Source of the DNA: Salimicrobium halophilum
Lineage (GTDB): Bacteria > Bacillota > Bacilli > Bacillales > Halobacillaceae
Assembly (NCBI RefSeq): GCF_900100295.1
Contig: NZ_FNEV01000006.1
Location: forward strand, 170,447-234,446
Length of the DNA stretch: 64,000 bases
Direction of reading: 5' to 3'
Below the pieces are notes generated by a model. It was not told the DNA's origin. It worked only from the letters and a program-made list of their open reading frames with translations, and searched no databases. Positions 45,120 through 54,486 of this stretch are shown here, piece after piece. Both the position numbers and the translations under genes were made by a program. Numbering within the stretch: the stretch's first letter is position 1; each line of letters opens with the position of its first letter.

Positions 45120-45785
45120 TTACTCTTCCTTCAAAGCTTCTATCATTCCTCTTGCAGATGAATAGGGCAACGGATCTTTATTTTCCAATATGGATTCCAA
45201 CGTCGTCCTCACCCGCTCGTTCCTGAATTCGACATTGTCCAAGGAATCTGGCAAGCATCCATGTATCAAAAATACGCATAAACGAGCCGCATCCTGTAAA
45301 TCTCTCCCGACCGTAAATCTCTCACTGATTCTCTTCGCCAATGTAAAGTCGATTACTTTCACGGTAGCTGGGTCCTCGCCCTTGATCATGATGTTTTTCG
45401 GACGGACGTCGTAATGAATGTAGCCACTTTCATGAATAGCGGCCAGGGCTTCCAGGACGTGAATAGTAACCTGAACGCTCCATTCCTCCTCCCTCTTCTC
45501 GGCTTCGCGGTGGAAATCCCCTTTGCCGACAGGATGCCCCTCCACGTATTCCATCACAATAAAGGACGATCCGTCGTAAGCAAAGGAATCATACAACTCA
45601 GGCAAAAAGGGCGAGGAGCCGTAACTTTTCATGACCATGGCTTCGTGTCTGGCATCTTTCTCCCGTTTCACAGCTTCTTTAATGGCGACCCACCTGTCAT
45701 GAACCGGGTCATAAGCTTTGAACACTCTTCCATGAGAACCTCTTCCTATCTGCTTCACATGTTCGTACGGTTTCCAATCTTTCAT
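45120..45785 (-). CDS. Hanks-type serine/threonine kinase with variant catalytic motifs
   Basis: 221 aa, a kinase domain with no membrane segment or extra domain. Glycine loop IGRGSHGRVFKA (residues 13-24), Lys in WVAIKEA, Glu in RHEAMVM, catalytic loop HYDVRPKNIMI near residue 125 (usual HRDLKPEN) and DFT in place of DFG near residue 147. Catalytic Lys, Glu, Asp, Asn and Asp are kept, so activity is likely. It overlaps the glycosyltransferase upstream by 4 nt (ATGA), so it is co-expressed from the sigma-K-like promoter at 46762-46788. Target unknown; a spore-coat protein or a sugar is possible. Confidence 0.8.
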   Translation of the reverse strand: MKDWKPYEHVKQIGRGSHGRVFKAYDPVHDRWVAIKEAVKREKDARHEAMVMKSYGSSPFLPELYDSFAYDGSSFIVMEYVEGHPVGKGDFHREAEKREEEWSVQVTIHVLEALAAIHESGYIHYDVRPKNIMIKGEDPATVKVIDFTLAKRISERFTVGRDLQDAARLCVFLIHGCLPDSLDNVEFRNERVRTTLESILENKDPLPYSSARGMIEALKEE

Positions 45786-46738
45786 GGACCGGATCCTCTC
45801 CTCCCCTGCTCCTCTGCAATGATCTGATCGATGATGTCCACAAATTCCTGCACACGCCTCTTGGTAGAATGACGTTCACGGACCATGTTCATGCCGTTTC
45901 TGGCTATCTCTTCCCGCTCTTTTTCGTGCGTCACATAGTACTCCGCTTTCTCTTCAAAATCTTCTTCATTGATCGGGACATAATGGACGCCAGGGATGAA
46001 CCCCAAGTCCGTCAGTTCATCCGACGGTGGTGCCAGTAAAAGTGTATTACAGGCCAGTACCTCGAAATTTTTCTTCAAAGGATAGTTGTATTTGGAATTA
46101 CCGGTCAGAAACACCTTGGCCTTGTTGATCTCTTTGGCATAAGCTTCTCTGACAAAAGCCCCTTTTTCCCCGTCTTCAATATTTCTGTAGCCCGGATGCT
46201 GATGATGGACGAATCCGGGTTTGTCTTTCATTCGTTCCACGATTGTATTCCTTAACGGGTACGTACGTCTCGACATCGCCCCCATGACCAGATAATCGTA
46301 CTCTTTCGGAAGCCCATAATCTTTGAACACGCCTGAGTTCACGTGGTGAGGCAGCCAATACATGTGATCACGGAAATTTTTATACCAATGCTGAAAGGCA
46401 TCCCGATACACGGTGAAAATATGCTTCACCTTTTCTTCCCGGAGCATTTCTTTCCGCTTGCTGATCCGGTGATGCAAGTCATGCAACTGAACGGCATAGG
46501 GAATTCCTGAAGATTTTAACCCTGTGACGATAGGAGAGTACTTTTCCCCGAACTCATGGTGATAAATAAAATCCGGGGGTTTTTCCAACCGGGCCAAGAT
46601 AGTATGAATCTCCCCTGACTCATGCCACACCGTGAGATCCGTCAGTTTTTCAAGCTCTGATAGAAAATAATGCGTCGCCGTATCCAAATGGTTGCGGAAA
46701 TCTCCCGCGAACACCAACAGCTTCACTTTTCTGTTCAT
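45782..46738 (-). CDS. Glycosyltransferase, CgeB/YkvP-like GT-B fold
   Basis: 318 aa; ATG at 46738 is 10 nt after AAGGGG. KLLVFAGDFRNHLDTATHYF opens the N-terminal domain, DFIYHHEFGEKYSPI and YAVQLHDLHHR follow, and the C-terminal domain has YPLKKNFEVLACNTLLL near residue 230, where GT-B enzymes bind the nucleotide sugar. Resembles the CgeB/YkvP spore-maturation glycosyltransferases of Bacillus. Divergent from the GT4 gene and translationally coupled to the kinase. A sigma-K-like promoter precedes it. Confidence 0.78.
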   Translation of the reverse strand: MNRKVKLLVFAGDFRNHLDTATHYFLSELEKLTDLTVWHESGEIHTILARLEKPPDFIYHHEFGEKYSPIVTGLKSSGIPYAVQLHDLHHRISKRKEMLREEKVKHIFTVYRDAFQHWYKNFRDHMYWLPHHVNSGVFKDYGLPKEYDYLVMGAMSRRTYPLRNTIVERMKDKPGFVHHQHPGYRNIEDGEKGAFVREAYAKEINKAKVFLTGNSKYNYPLKKNFEVLACNTLLLAPPSDELTDLGFIPGVHYVPINEEDFEEKAEYYVTHEKEREEIARNGMNMVRERHSTKRRVQEFVDIIDQIIAEEQGRRGSGP

Positions 46739-46761
46739 CCATACATCGCCCCTTCTTCTTC

Positions 46762-46788
46762 CAGTGTATGACCAGCTATCCATTACGT
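46762..46788 (-). promoter_or_regulatory. Sigma-K-like promoter, CgeB-like gene
   Basis: Minus strand AC (46787-46788), 16 nt, CATACACTG (46762-46770); only the last base departs from AC-N16/17-CATANNNTA. Confidence 0.65.
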
Positions 46789-46834
46789 AGCTTTCACCCG
46801 CCCATACGATGACAATAGTAAGGCAGGAAGCCAA

Positions 46835-46862
46835 ACGAGCTTTTCCCTGGCGGCATACAATA
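46835..46862 (+). promoter_or_regulatory. Sigma-K promoter, GT4-led operon
   Basis: AC (46835-46836), 17 nt, CATACAATA (46854-46862): full match to the sigma-K consensus, about 30 nt before the ribosome site of the GT4 gene. Confidence 0.75.
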
Positions 46863-46899
46863 CCTGACACAAGAGATTTACAAGGAGAGTGTGTATCCC

Positions 46900-47865
46900 A
46901 TGTCGAAAGTTAAGATCGGCTTGATTACGGATAGAGATAATTGGGCATTCGCCAATCATGCCAAGCAGTTGAAGAAACATCTGGGGGAGGATTTCGACTT
47001 TACCATCGTAAGCTTCGATGGATGTAATAAAAACGCCGACGAACTGCATACGCATATAAAGGATTGCGACATCCTGCATTTCTTCTGGCGAGAGATCATC
47101 CCTTATATTCCTCTCGACCGTTATAAAGATAAACTGTTATCGACCGCCGTCTACGATCATTTATTCCTCGGGGAACGGTCGATCAAAAAACGGAAGCCTA
47201 TCTTCCATAACTTCCATTACTATGTCTGCTCAGAAAGGCTATATGAGATCTATAAACAAATAGATGCCTACCCCGATCCCATAATGATCATTGAAGACGG
47301 CGTGGATCCAGACCTGTTCTATCCACAGAACATGGAACGGTTCGAGCGCCAGGACCGTCCTTTGAAAGTCGGCTGGGTCGGCAATAGTAAATGGAGCATC
47401 AGCATCGAGGACTTCAAAGGATTCCGGACGTTCGTCCAACCAGTCGTCAGCGAGTTGATGAAGGAAGGTCATCCTGTCGAAGGAATCTACGCGGACCGCG
47501 TCAAGAAGATGATCCCTCACGAAGAAATGGTAGATTATTATGCCACTATCGACGTCCTGATCTGCATGTCGAAAATCGAGGGGACCCCGGACCCTGTCCT
47601 GGAAGCGATGGCCTGTGGTGTCCCGGTCATTTCCACCGATGTGGGCGTCGTGCCCCAGGTGTTGGGGGAGAAACAGAAGGAATTTGTATTGAAATCAAGA
47701 GATGAGAAGGCTTTAAGAGACGCGATTATATCCCTTACCAACAACCGCGAGAAACTCCATGAGCTTTCCATGGAAAACATGGAGCGAATCAAAGATTGGT
47801 ACTGGGCGAAACAATCCCGGAAGTTCAAGACATACTTCGACCAGCTTATCGACGAACACCGATGA
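46900..47865 (+). CDS. Glycosyltransferase family 4
   Basis: 321 aa; ATG at 46900 is 10 nt after AAGGAGAG. GT-B fold: the domain linker region EDGVDPDLFYP near residue 132, KVGWVGNSKW near residue 155, and the nucleotide-sugar motif EGTPDPVLEAMACGVPVIST near residue 225, with the E-x7-E pair of GT4. First gene of a four-gene plus-strand operon of glycosyltransferases under a sigma-K promoter, so probably part of spore-surface glycan assembly. Confidence 0.85.
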   Translation: MSKVKIGLITDRDNWAFANHAKQLKKHLGEDFDFTIVSFDGCNKNADELHTHIKDCDILHFFWREIIPYIPLDRYKDKLLSTAVYDHLFLGERSIKKRKPIFHNFHYYVCSERLYEIYKQIDAYPDPIMIIEDGVDPDLFYPQNMERFERQDRPLKVGWVGNSKWSISIEDFKGFRTFVQPVVSELMKEGHPVEGIYADRVKKMIPHEEMVDYYATIDVLICMSKIEGTPDPVLEAMACGVPVISTDVGVVPQVLGEKQKEFVLKSRDEKALRDAIISLTNNREKLHELSMENMERIKDWYWAKQSRKFKTYFDQLIDEHR

Positions 47866-47935
47866 TCCCCAGCCTACGCACCCCTATTTCCCGGACATAT
47901 ACTAATCCATCTTGATAAAAACAGGGATGATTCAT

Positions 47936-48634
47936 ATGAAACATATTTCCGTACTTTTTCCTTATAAAGCCGATCACGGACCAAGGGATCGGCTTTTCGA
48001 GTGGGTACTCGCTTTCTACAAAAACATGATGCCGGATGCTGAACTCTGTATCGGAGAAGGCCTATGCCAGGGGGACCTATTCTCGCGCTCCAAGGCTATC
48101 AACCATGCAGCAAATCAGGCCACAAGGGACGTATTCGTCATAGCGGATACCGATATATTCTACGATCCGGCCATCATCCAGGAAGCCTCAGCTCTTTTAG
48201 AAGAACGTGCATGGGTGATCCCTTATTATAAGATCCATAAATTGAAAGAAACTTCCACAACAAAAATTCTGGAGGAACAACCTGCCTGGCCGATTTCGAC
48301 GGACATGACGGACGCCCACATCGTGAAGCAGGCAAGAGTTGGTGGATTGAACGTCATACCGAGAAAAAATTTCGAAGCTGTAAGTGGATTCGATGAACGC
48401 TTCTGCGGCTGGGGCGGCGAAGATGATGCTTTCGGAATCGCAGTGAACACCCTATGCGGAAAATACAAACGGACAGGTGGAGAGATATTCCACCTTCATC
48501 ACCCGACCAGGAAACGAAAAGGGAATCCGGACTACTATGCGAACAGAAATCTTACCGAAGCTTATCGTGCGAATAAAGGAAACAAAGAAGCGATCAAGAA
48601 CATCATCCACGGGAATGGAGGTGAAACGAAGTGA
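47936..48634 (+). CDS. Glycosyltransferase family 2, galactosyltransferase-like (copy 1)
   Basis: 232 aa from ATG at 47936 (AGGG 9 nt upstream; ATGs at 47912 and 47927 are alternatives). GT-A fold: HISVLFPYKADHGPRDRLFEW at the N-terminus, IADTDIFY (DxD) near residue 77 and GFDERFCGWGGEDDAFG near residue 145, the ED motif of the chondroitin-synthase/galactosyltransferase type domain. Overlaps the next gene by GTGA. About half of its residues appear identical to that gene, so the two arose by tandem duplication. Confidence 0.82.
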   Translation: MKHISVLFPYKADHGPRDRLFEWVLAFYKNMMPDAELCIGEGLCQGDLFSRSKAINHAANQATRDVFVIADTDIFYDPAIIQEASALLEERAWVIPYYKIHKLKETSTTKILEEQPAWPISTDMTDAHIVKQARVGGLNVIPRKNFEAVSGFDERFCGWGGEDDAFGIAVNTLCGKYKRTGGEIFHLHHPTRKRKGNPDYYANRNLTEAYRANKGNKEAIKNIIHGNGGETK

Positions 48635-49320
48635 AGAAAGTATCTGTCCTCTTCCCCTTCCTGTCTGAGGACAGGAATAGATCAGAAGGGTTCCGCTGGG
48701 TCAAAGCCTTTTATAAAAAGATGATTCCTGAGGCGGAGCTCTGTATCGGAGAAGGGCGCTGCCAATCCGACCTTTTCTCTAAAGCGAAAGCCATCAATCA
48801 TGCTGCGGAACAAGCCACCGGAGATATTTACGTGATCGCTGATTCCGATATCGTGTATGATCCGGCATTGCTTCCAAAAGCCGTCGCTCTTCTCGAAGAC
48901 CATCCATGGGTCATCCCTTATCACCGCATCCATTACCTGAGTAAACGCTGCACGAAAGAACTTCTTCAAGAAGCGCCGGCCTGGCCGCTTCCGACAGACG
49001 TAGATGCCCACACACCGAATAAACGGAAACAGGGCGGCATCAATATCGTAAGGAAAGAATGCTTCGATAGGGTCCTGGGATTCGACGAACGCTTCTGTGG
49101 ATGGGGCGGCGAAGATGAAGCCTTCGTCCACGCCATGAATGCCGTTTGGGGGAAGTACGTGAGAGTGGATGCAGACATCTATCACTTGTGGCACTCACGT
49201 GGAAAAACGGCAAGCGGCAATCCTTATTATCAGGAAAACAAATTACTCCATGCCAGGTACCGCTCCGCCCGAAAAGACAAAGAGGCTATGATGAAGCTGA
49301 TCAAGGAACAAGACAGATAG
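48631..49320 (+). CDS. Glycosyltransferase family 2, galactosyltransferase-like (copy 2)
   Basis: 229 aa starting at GTG (48631), 8 nt after GGAGGTG and overlapping the previous stop. Same architecture as its neighbour: SVLFPFLSEDRNRSEGFRW, IADSDIVYD near residue 70 and GFDERFCGWGGEDEAF near residue 145. The insert DVDAHTPNKRKQGGINI and the C-terminal part differ most, so donor or acceptor may differ. Confidence 0.82.
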   Translation: MKKVSVLFPFLSEDRNRSEGFRWVKAFYKKMIPEAELCIGEGRCQSDLFSKAKAINHAAEQATGDIYVIADSDIVYDPALLPKAVALLEDHPWVIPYHRIHYLSKRCTKELLQEAPAWPLPTDVDAHTPNKRKQGGINIVRKECFDRVLGFDERFCGWGGEDEAFVHAMNAVWGKYVRVDADIYHLWHSRGKTASGNPYYQENKLLHARYRSARKDKEAMMKLIKEQDR

Positions 49321-49335
49321 AAGGAGGTGATACGT

Positions 49336-50262
49336 ATGCAGAAACTCTCGAGAGATGAATGGGACCGATTGAAAAGAATGGGCTACCCGGATGTCAGCGG
49401 CCATGAAGGCATCGCTGTCGAATCCATGTACCGCGGCGGGGATAGCTATATCAAAGATCAGCTCGGAGAACACGGGTACTTGCCCCACCATGTCAGAGAC
49501 GTCATAAAGATGGGTATCAAAGCCATGGAGAAGGACATCATTCCTCTTCATGATCAGGAACACATTGCGGGTGAAATCAGGAAGGCTTTGCACGAACAGA
49601 AAGGTTACTCCGTCATCAGTCTCGGCGACGGCGAAATGGTGGCAATGGCTCATGATCTTCTGTTACCTGTAGAAGAACTGGTGAAAAATCCACGCTTCGT
49701 CTACCCTGATTTACTGAAAAACAGTCCTGAAGGCCATTATCCTCTCCTCCGTACCGGAATCACGATTCCGAATCACAACGTCCGCGACCTTTTGACCGCA
49801 AACGTACTAAAAGCAGACACGGTAGGCATTCCGGTCGCCCGCTACCCGACGTATCAAACCTTATTCAATCAGTTGGCGGCTCATCATAACTGGCCGTTGA
49901 AAGATATGACGCTGACCACTTCAGCCATCGGTTATCGCCTCAATGACACCCCTATCTACCACGAACTCCTCGAGGGGCATAAGGTGCTTTTGATCGGGAA
50001 CGTAATGAAGCAGGCGGAAGATTACTTCAAAGCGCAAGGGTATACGCAGATCGTCGGCTCCATCCCCGTCCCCGGGTTCGACTCCTATACGGCTGTTCTG
50101 GAAAAAACGAAAGACTATGACTTCGATGTTGCCCTGGTAGCGGGCGGCGTCGCCTCCAATATCATCAGCGTGGAATTAGCCGACCAACGAAAAATCGCCA
50201 TCGATATCGGCCGCCTCATTGATGAATGGTTATCCGGACAAAAAACGATTCAAAAGAAATAA
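49336..50262 (+). CDS. GT-D fold glycosyltransferase (DUF1792-like)
   Basis: 308 aa; ATG at 49336 is 7 nt after AAGGAGGTG. VISLGDGEMVAMAHD near residue 97 matches the SxGDGE metal/nucleotide motif of GT-D enzymes (the third glucosyltransferase of serine-rich repeat proteins is one), and the C-terminal part KVLLIGNVMKQAEDYF and DVALVAGGVASNIIS forms a Rossmann-like half. Last gene of the GT4-led operon. Acceptor unknown. Confidence 0.75.
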   Translation: MQKLSRDEWDRLKRMGYPDVSGHEGIAVESMYRGGDSYIKDQLGEHGYLPHHVRDVIKMGIKAMEKDIIPLHDQEHIAGEIRKALHEQKGYSVISLGDGEMVAMAHDLLLPVEELVKNPRFVYPDLLKNSPEGHYPLLRTGITIPNHNVRDLLTANVLKADTVGIPVARYPTYQTLFNQLAAHHNWPLKDMTLTTSAIGYRLNDTPIYHELLEGHKVLLIGNVMKQAEDYFKAQGYTQIVGSIPVPGFDSYTAVLEKTKDYDFDVALVAGGVASNIISVELADQRKIAIDIGRLIDEWLSGQKTIQKK

Positions 50263-50263
50263 C

Positions 50264-50298
50264 CCTTACGACTTGAATGTCGTAAGGGCTATTTTCGC
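50264..50298. terminator. Terminator between the GT-D and epimerase genes
   Basis: AGCCCTTACGAC-type arms: AACCCTTACGAC and GTCGTAAGGGCT pair around TTGAAT, T-rich on the plus side. The genes converge. Confidence 0.88.
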
Positions 50299-51203
50299 TT
50301 CGAAAAGTCTTCGATAACTTCTTTTATACCTGCTTCCAGAGAAATGACTGGCTTCCACTTCAATTCCTTCCTGGCTTTGGCATTCTGGAGGCGGCTTCTT
50401 CTGATATCCCCCGATTGTTCCTGTCGATAGATACAATCCGACTGCTTCTTCGCATACTTTCTAATGGTATCAAAGACTTGATTAATCGAAACTTCTTTAT
50501 CGGTACTGATGTTGTAGATTCCGTTATCTCCCGCATGGATAGAAGCGATATTGGCATTGACTACATCTCTTACATAAATGAAATCCCTCGTCTGCTTTCC
50601 ATCCCCGTAGATGATGATTTGTTCCTCATTCAATAAGCGGTCGGTGAATAACGCAATAACCCCCGCTTCTCCTTTCGTATTCTGTCTCGGCCCATAAATA
50701 TTCGCATAGCGCAGGATGGTGAATTTCAGATGGTAAAGCAGGGAATATAATCGTATATATTGCTCCGCCGTCCACTTCGACAACCCGTAAAAAGACATCG
50801 GAGAAACAGAATCGTCTTCCCTGACAGGCAGTTGCTCAGGTGGACCATAGACCGCAGCCGAAGAAGCATAAATCACTTTTCCCACGTTATGTTTCACACA
50901 ACAATCCAGGACATTCACGGTGCCCATGACATTCAAATGACAGTCCCGAAGCGGAGCACGAATCGACTCCTGAACAGACACTTGGGCAGCCTGGTGAATG
51001 ACGACATCCGGCTTTTCCAACTGAAAGACGTGATCCAGTTCCGGACTCCGTATATCCATCGGATAAAAAGAAACATCTGATCTATGAACATAGCTTCCCG
51101 TCGCTAAATTATCTATGACAACCACTTCATACGCGAGGTCGAGCAATCGATCGACGATGTGTGAACCGATGAACCCGGCTCCTCCTGTCACCAGTACTTT
51201 CAT
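50289..51203 (-). CDS. NAD-dependent sugar epimerase/dehydratase (extended SDR)
   Basis: 304 aa. NAD motif TGGAGFIGSHIVD (residues 7-19), DNLATGSYVH near residue 36, the catalytic Ser in YASSAAVYG and YxxxK in YGLSKWTAEQYIR near residue 143, and RYANIYGPRQ near residue 165. UDP-glucose/UDP-GlcNAc 4-epimerase type. It would provide a nucleotide sugar for the surrounding glycosyltransferases. Ribosome site GAGGGAGG. Confidence 0.85.
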   Translation of the reverse strand: MKVLVTGGAGFIGSHIVDRLLDLAYEVVVIDNLATGSYVHRSDVSFYPMDIRSPELDHVFQLEKPDVVIHQAAQVSVQESIRAPLRDCHLNVMGTVNVLDCCVKHNVGKVIYASSAAVYGPPEQLPVREDDSVSPMSFYGLSKWTAEQYIRLYSLLYHLKFTILRYANIYGPRQNTKGEAGVIALFTDRLLNEEQIIIYGDGKQTRDFIYVRDVVNANIASIHAGDNGIYNISTDKEVSINQVFDTIRKYAKKQSDCIYRQEQSGDIRRSRLQNAKARKELKWKPVISLEAGIKEVIEDFSKRK

Positions 51204-51307
51204 GAGAGTCCCTCCCTCCCTTTTTCGATTACTTCACCTTATGTACATCAGAAAGAGATGAGCGGGCGGGTTTCTTCTATGAAAAAAACAGCATAGAGGA
51301 GTACGTA

Positions 51308-51808
51308 CTAATCCCCTACACCGTAGTCTTCCTTTTCCCATTTCCCTTCTCCCTCTTCTTTGACGAAGGAAGGTTTGAGACATTTGATTGCACTGAAACA
51401 CTTCAACGAGAGCGTAATGCATTCAGACGTTTTCGTAACGAAATCCACGTCACATACTTTATCGATCTCTACACTGCCTGTATCCGGATCTGTGATCGGT
51501 TTATTCGGTTTCAGCAATTCCAGTTTGGCACAGCACGTGTCATGGTTGATCGAAATCACTTTGAAGAACACCGTGATAAAACAATCTCCCGCCCCCACAT
51601 CCCCGAACGTGAAGAAGGGATTGCCATAAGGGGTCTGCAGGATGAACGGAACGGTGTCCAACTTTTGGTGCTCCCCGTCACCCAAAGTGCAGTCCGATTT
51701 CTCCGGCTTCCTGTTTTCTACAATCTCCTGCGCTTTTTGTATTTCCACCAATTCCTTGCAGACGCAATGGTTACACTTCAACGTCGGCTTCTTCTTCTCC
51801 CATTCCAT
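51308..51808 (-). CDS. Spore coat protein of the CotY/CotZ/ExsY family
   Basis: 166 aa, cysteine-rich (about 11 Cys). CNHCVCKELVEIQKAQEIVE at the N-terminus, DTVPFILQTPYGNPFFTFGD near residue 50, FFKVISINHDTCCAKLELL near residue 80 and CITLSLKCFSAIKCL near residue 130 align with CotY/CotZ of B. subtilis and ExsY of B. cereus, which form cross-linked crust or exosporium lattices. A longer, acidic C-terminus (KEEGEGKWEKED) is present. Divergent from the collagen-like gene; a near-consensus sigma-K promoter precedes it. Confidence 0.88.
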   Translation of the reverse strand: MEWEKKKPTLKCNHCVCKELVEIQKAQEIVENRKPEKSDCTLGDGEHQKLDTVPFILQTPYGNPFFTFGDVGAGDCFITVFFKVISINHDTCCAKLELLKPNKPITDPDTGSVEIDKVCDVDFVTKTSECITLSLKCFSAIKCLKPSFVKEEGEGKWEKEDYGVGD

Positions 51809-51845
51809 GATCGATCCACGTCCTTCCCACCGAGCATCTTACTTA

Positions 51846-51873
51846 TAGGATATATTCCGGTTGAAGAATGTGT
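51846..51873 (-). promoter_or_regulatory. Sigma-K-like promoter, CotY/CotZ-like gene
   Basis: Minus strand AC (51872-51873), 17 nt, TATATCCTA (51846-51854); one mismatch to CATANNNTA. Confidence 0.55.
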
Positions 51874-51913
51874 GTTAGACATCCGTCCAAAGCGAAGAGA
51901 ATTCCGCAGAATA

Positions 51914-51940
51914 ACGTCCTTCCCGTCGTTACATAGAATA
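51914..51940 (+). promoter_or_regulatory. Sigma-K promoter, collagen-like gene
   Basis: AC (51914-51915), 16 nt, CATAGAATA (51932-51940): exact consensus match, 33 nt before the ATG. Confidence 0.78.
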
Positions 51941-51966
51941 GTAAAAATGAGTGCAGAAGTAGGTGA

Positions 51967-52608
<642 letters not shown>

Positions 52609-52640
52609 AAAAGCATCGAACTATTGAAAAGATAGTCAAA

Positions 52641-52752
52641 GAAAAACAAGTCGCTTTCCGCGGGCACGGCTTAAGCTAACTTGATCAGGAAGCACACCTG
52701 ACCAAGTGGATCTTAAGCTGGTGCTGTTCCCGCAGGAGTCGACTCGTTTTTC
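52641..52752. repeat. Bacillus-type dispersed hairpin repeat
   Basis: GAAAAACAAGTCG..CGCGGGCAC at the left pairs with GTGCTGTTCCCGC..TCGACTCGTTTTTC at the right, and the inner part GCTTAAGCTAACTTGATCAGG pairs with CCTGACCAAG..CTTAAGC. The whole folds as one long imperfect hairpin. The AAGTCGCTTTCCGCGGGCACGG and CGCAGGAGTCGACTCG ends are those of a repeat seen many times in Bacillus genomes. No gene is present in 52609-52782. Confidence 0.75.
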
Positions 52753-52782
52753 TCTGAATGAACACTTGCCCTGGACACGTAA

Positions 52783-53616
52783 TTAACTACGGGAAACCAG
52801 GGCGTGATACAGGCAATAATCTTTGACCTGATCCAAATCTAAAGCATCACGTTCCCTGTCATCGTACTCACCTTGGAGAAAAGCGAATTTGGAAAATATC
52901 TCTTTCGTGTGCCAGCAGTGGATATGAGGGTGATCCTGCACGGATTGCCCGGAGGTGCTTGGATAATCCAGATGGTCGGCAGAAACAGAAAAATCATCCA
53001 CATGGTGATTGACGGCTATTTCCCTTGCATACAAGCTGCTCACCCCGCGATACCACCCGGGCCACGTTCCTTCCCTGTCTTTGAATTCGTGCCTCAACAG
53101 ATATTTGGTCACTTCGGTAGCCGTTTTAGCCACTTCCAGCACATCTCCACTTCCCCCGTAATGAGTCGATCCCACGTTAAACTGACCCTGATGGCGAAAG
53201 TTGAACAAGTCGGAGGTTCGCCTGATTTTATTTTTCACCTCATAGGTGTGGGCATAGGCACCTTTACCCGTGGTATAGCGCATCGGATGAAAATCATTCC
53301 ATGCCGGGGTCAGGAAAGTATCGACATCCGTGTGGAGCACCCAGTCGAAGTCCAACAATACGACCGCTTCTTTTTTCGTAAGACAGGCGAGCGAATAAAG
53401 ATACGGGTAGCTCCCGTAGGCCTCCTCTTCTTTTTCCATAGAAACGGGGACCTGCACACATTCCTTCGGGACCCACTTCATCACGGACGGCTCCCCGAAC
53501 ACCACCAATGACGTATCTTCGGCCTCAATGTACTTAAATGAAGCGTACAAGCACCGGAACATCCTGAGCTGCGCAGGCGAAGCATCCAGATATACAACGA
53601 CCGCTCTCTTCATCAT
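52783..53616 (-). CDS. Putative glycosyltransferase, GT-A-like
   Basis: 277 aa; two ATGs in tandem (53616, 53613) after AGGGG. The segment WVLHTDVDTFLTPAWNDF near residue 93 contains a DxD motif like that of nucleotide-sugar transferases, QFNVGSTHYGGSGDV near residue 145 and HPHIHCWHTKEIFSKFAF near residue 230 are further conserved-looking parts. I do not place it in a numbered GT family with certainty. It follows the GT2 gene by 9 nt and is presumably co-transcribed. Confidence 0.55.
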   Translation of the reverse strand: MMKRAVVVYLDASPAQLRMFRCLYASFKYIEAEDTSLVVFGEPSVMKWVPKECVQVPVSMEKEEEAYGSYPYLYSLACLTKKEAVVLLDFDWVLHTDVDTFLTPAWNDFHPMRYTTGKGAYAHTYEVKNKIRRTSDLFNFRHQGQFNVGSTHYGGSGDVLEVAKTATEVTKYLLRHEFKDREGTWPGWYRGVSSLYAREIAVNHHVDDFSVSADHLDYPSTSGQSVQDHPHIHCWHTKEIFSKFAFLQGEYDDRERDALDLDQVKDYCLYHALVSRS

Positions 53617-53625
53617 CGATAACCC

Positions 53626-54486
53626 CTAAAACGGAATTTGAAAAGTGGACATGAACCAATCATCATCGAACTTCCTCGTTTGCTCATATAATTTTCTTGT
53701 CTGTAAAACGTCTCCAGCCAGAAGCTCCTTTTCCACTTGAGCGACCTCTATGTTTTTGACCAGGTGGCGACATTTCTCAATCCTCTCTTCTTTGAAATGC
53801 AGGTGAGCCATACGCAAGAAGTTGTAGCCTACGTCTTCCCAAGCCAGCTCGAAGGGAGGAGTATGGCGGAACACATGAAGGATTCTCACCGTGGGAACAG
53901 CGTAGCATGTGTAACCGAACAGCCACAGTTTCAAAGAAAACTCTTCATCTTCTCGTCCCCACGTCCGGAACCCGTGATCGAACCCTCCCACTTCTTCAAA
54001 CGCTCGTCGCGCCACTGCCAAACAGCCCCCGGCCAGCAGAGAGACGGATTGCTGTTTCGTCACTGCGAGGTTCCACTCGGCTTCCAATGCCCGATTCCAG
54101 CGATAGCCGTAACCGATATGACTTCGGTCATAGACATCAGCGATTCCGGGATTGACCGCATCAGCGGTACCGCTTCTTATAGGAGCCATCAACCGATCCA
54201 GCCAGTAATCCTGGAAGAATACATGCCCGTCACAAAATACGAAAACATCCCCCTCTGCATGCTCGGTACCCACGTTTCGAGCCATAGCCGCTCCTACCCC
54301 TTCCGTTCTCACCAGATGAACATCCTCCCTGGAATGGATGAAGTCACAGCACCCATCCGTCGACTGATCATCCACGACAATCACTTCGTACGAAGTATCT
54401 GTTTGCACACTCTGGAGTGATCGGAGCGTGTTATAAACCGAGACTCCTTCGTTCCTGACCGGAATAATGATGGTTGCTTCGATCAG
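53626..54486 (-). CDS. Glycosyltransferase family 2 with a non-standard start codon
   Basis: 286 aa when started at CTG (54486). The conserved first strand ATIIIPVRNEGVSVYNTL is encoded upstream of the first standard start (GTG at 54408), and no ATG, GTG or TTG lies between it and the in-frame stop at 54502-54504. GGGAGGAGG sits 5-6 nt before the CTG; ATC two codons' width later is another option. Further motifs: VVDDQSTDG, FCDGHVFFQ (DxH instead of DxD) and LAGGCLAVARRAFEEVGGFD with WGREDEEFSLK. GalNAc-transferase-like GT2. Confidence 0.75.
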   Translation of the reverse strand: MIEATIIIPVRNEGVSVYNTLRSLQSVQTDTSYEVIVVDDQSTDGCCDFIHSREDVHLVRTEGVGAAMARNVGTEHAEGDVFVFCDGHVFFQDYWLDRLMAPIRSGTADAVNPGIADVYDRSHIGYGYRWNRALEAEWNLAVTKQQSVSLLAGGCLAVARRAFEEVGGFDHGFRTWGREDEEFSLKLWLFGYTCYAVPTVRILHVFRHTPPFELAWEDVGYNFLRMAHLHFKEERIEKCRHLVKNIEVAQVEKELLAGDVLQTRKLYEQTRKFDDDWFMSTFQIPF

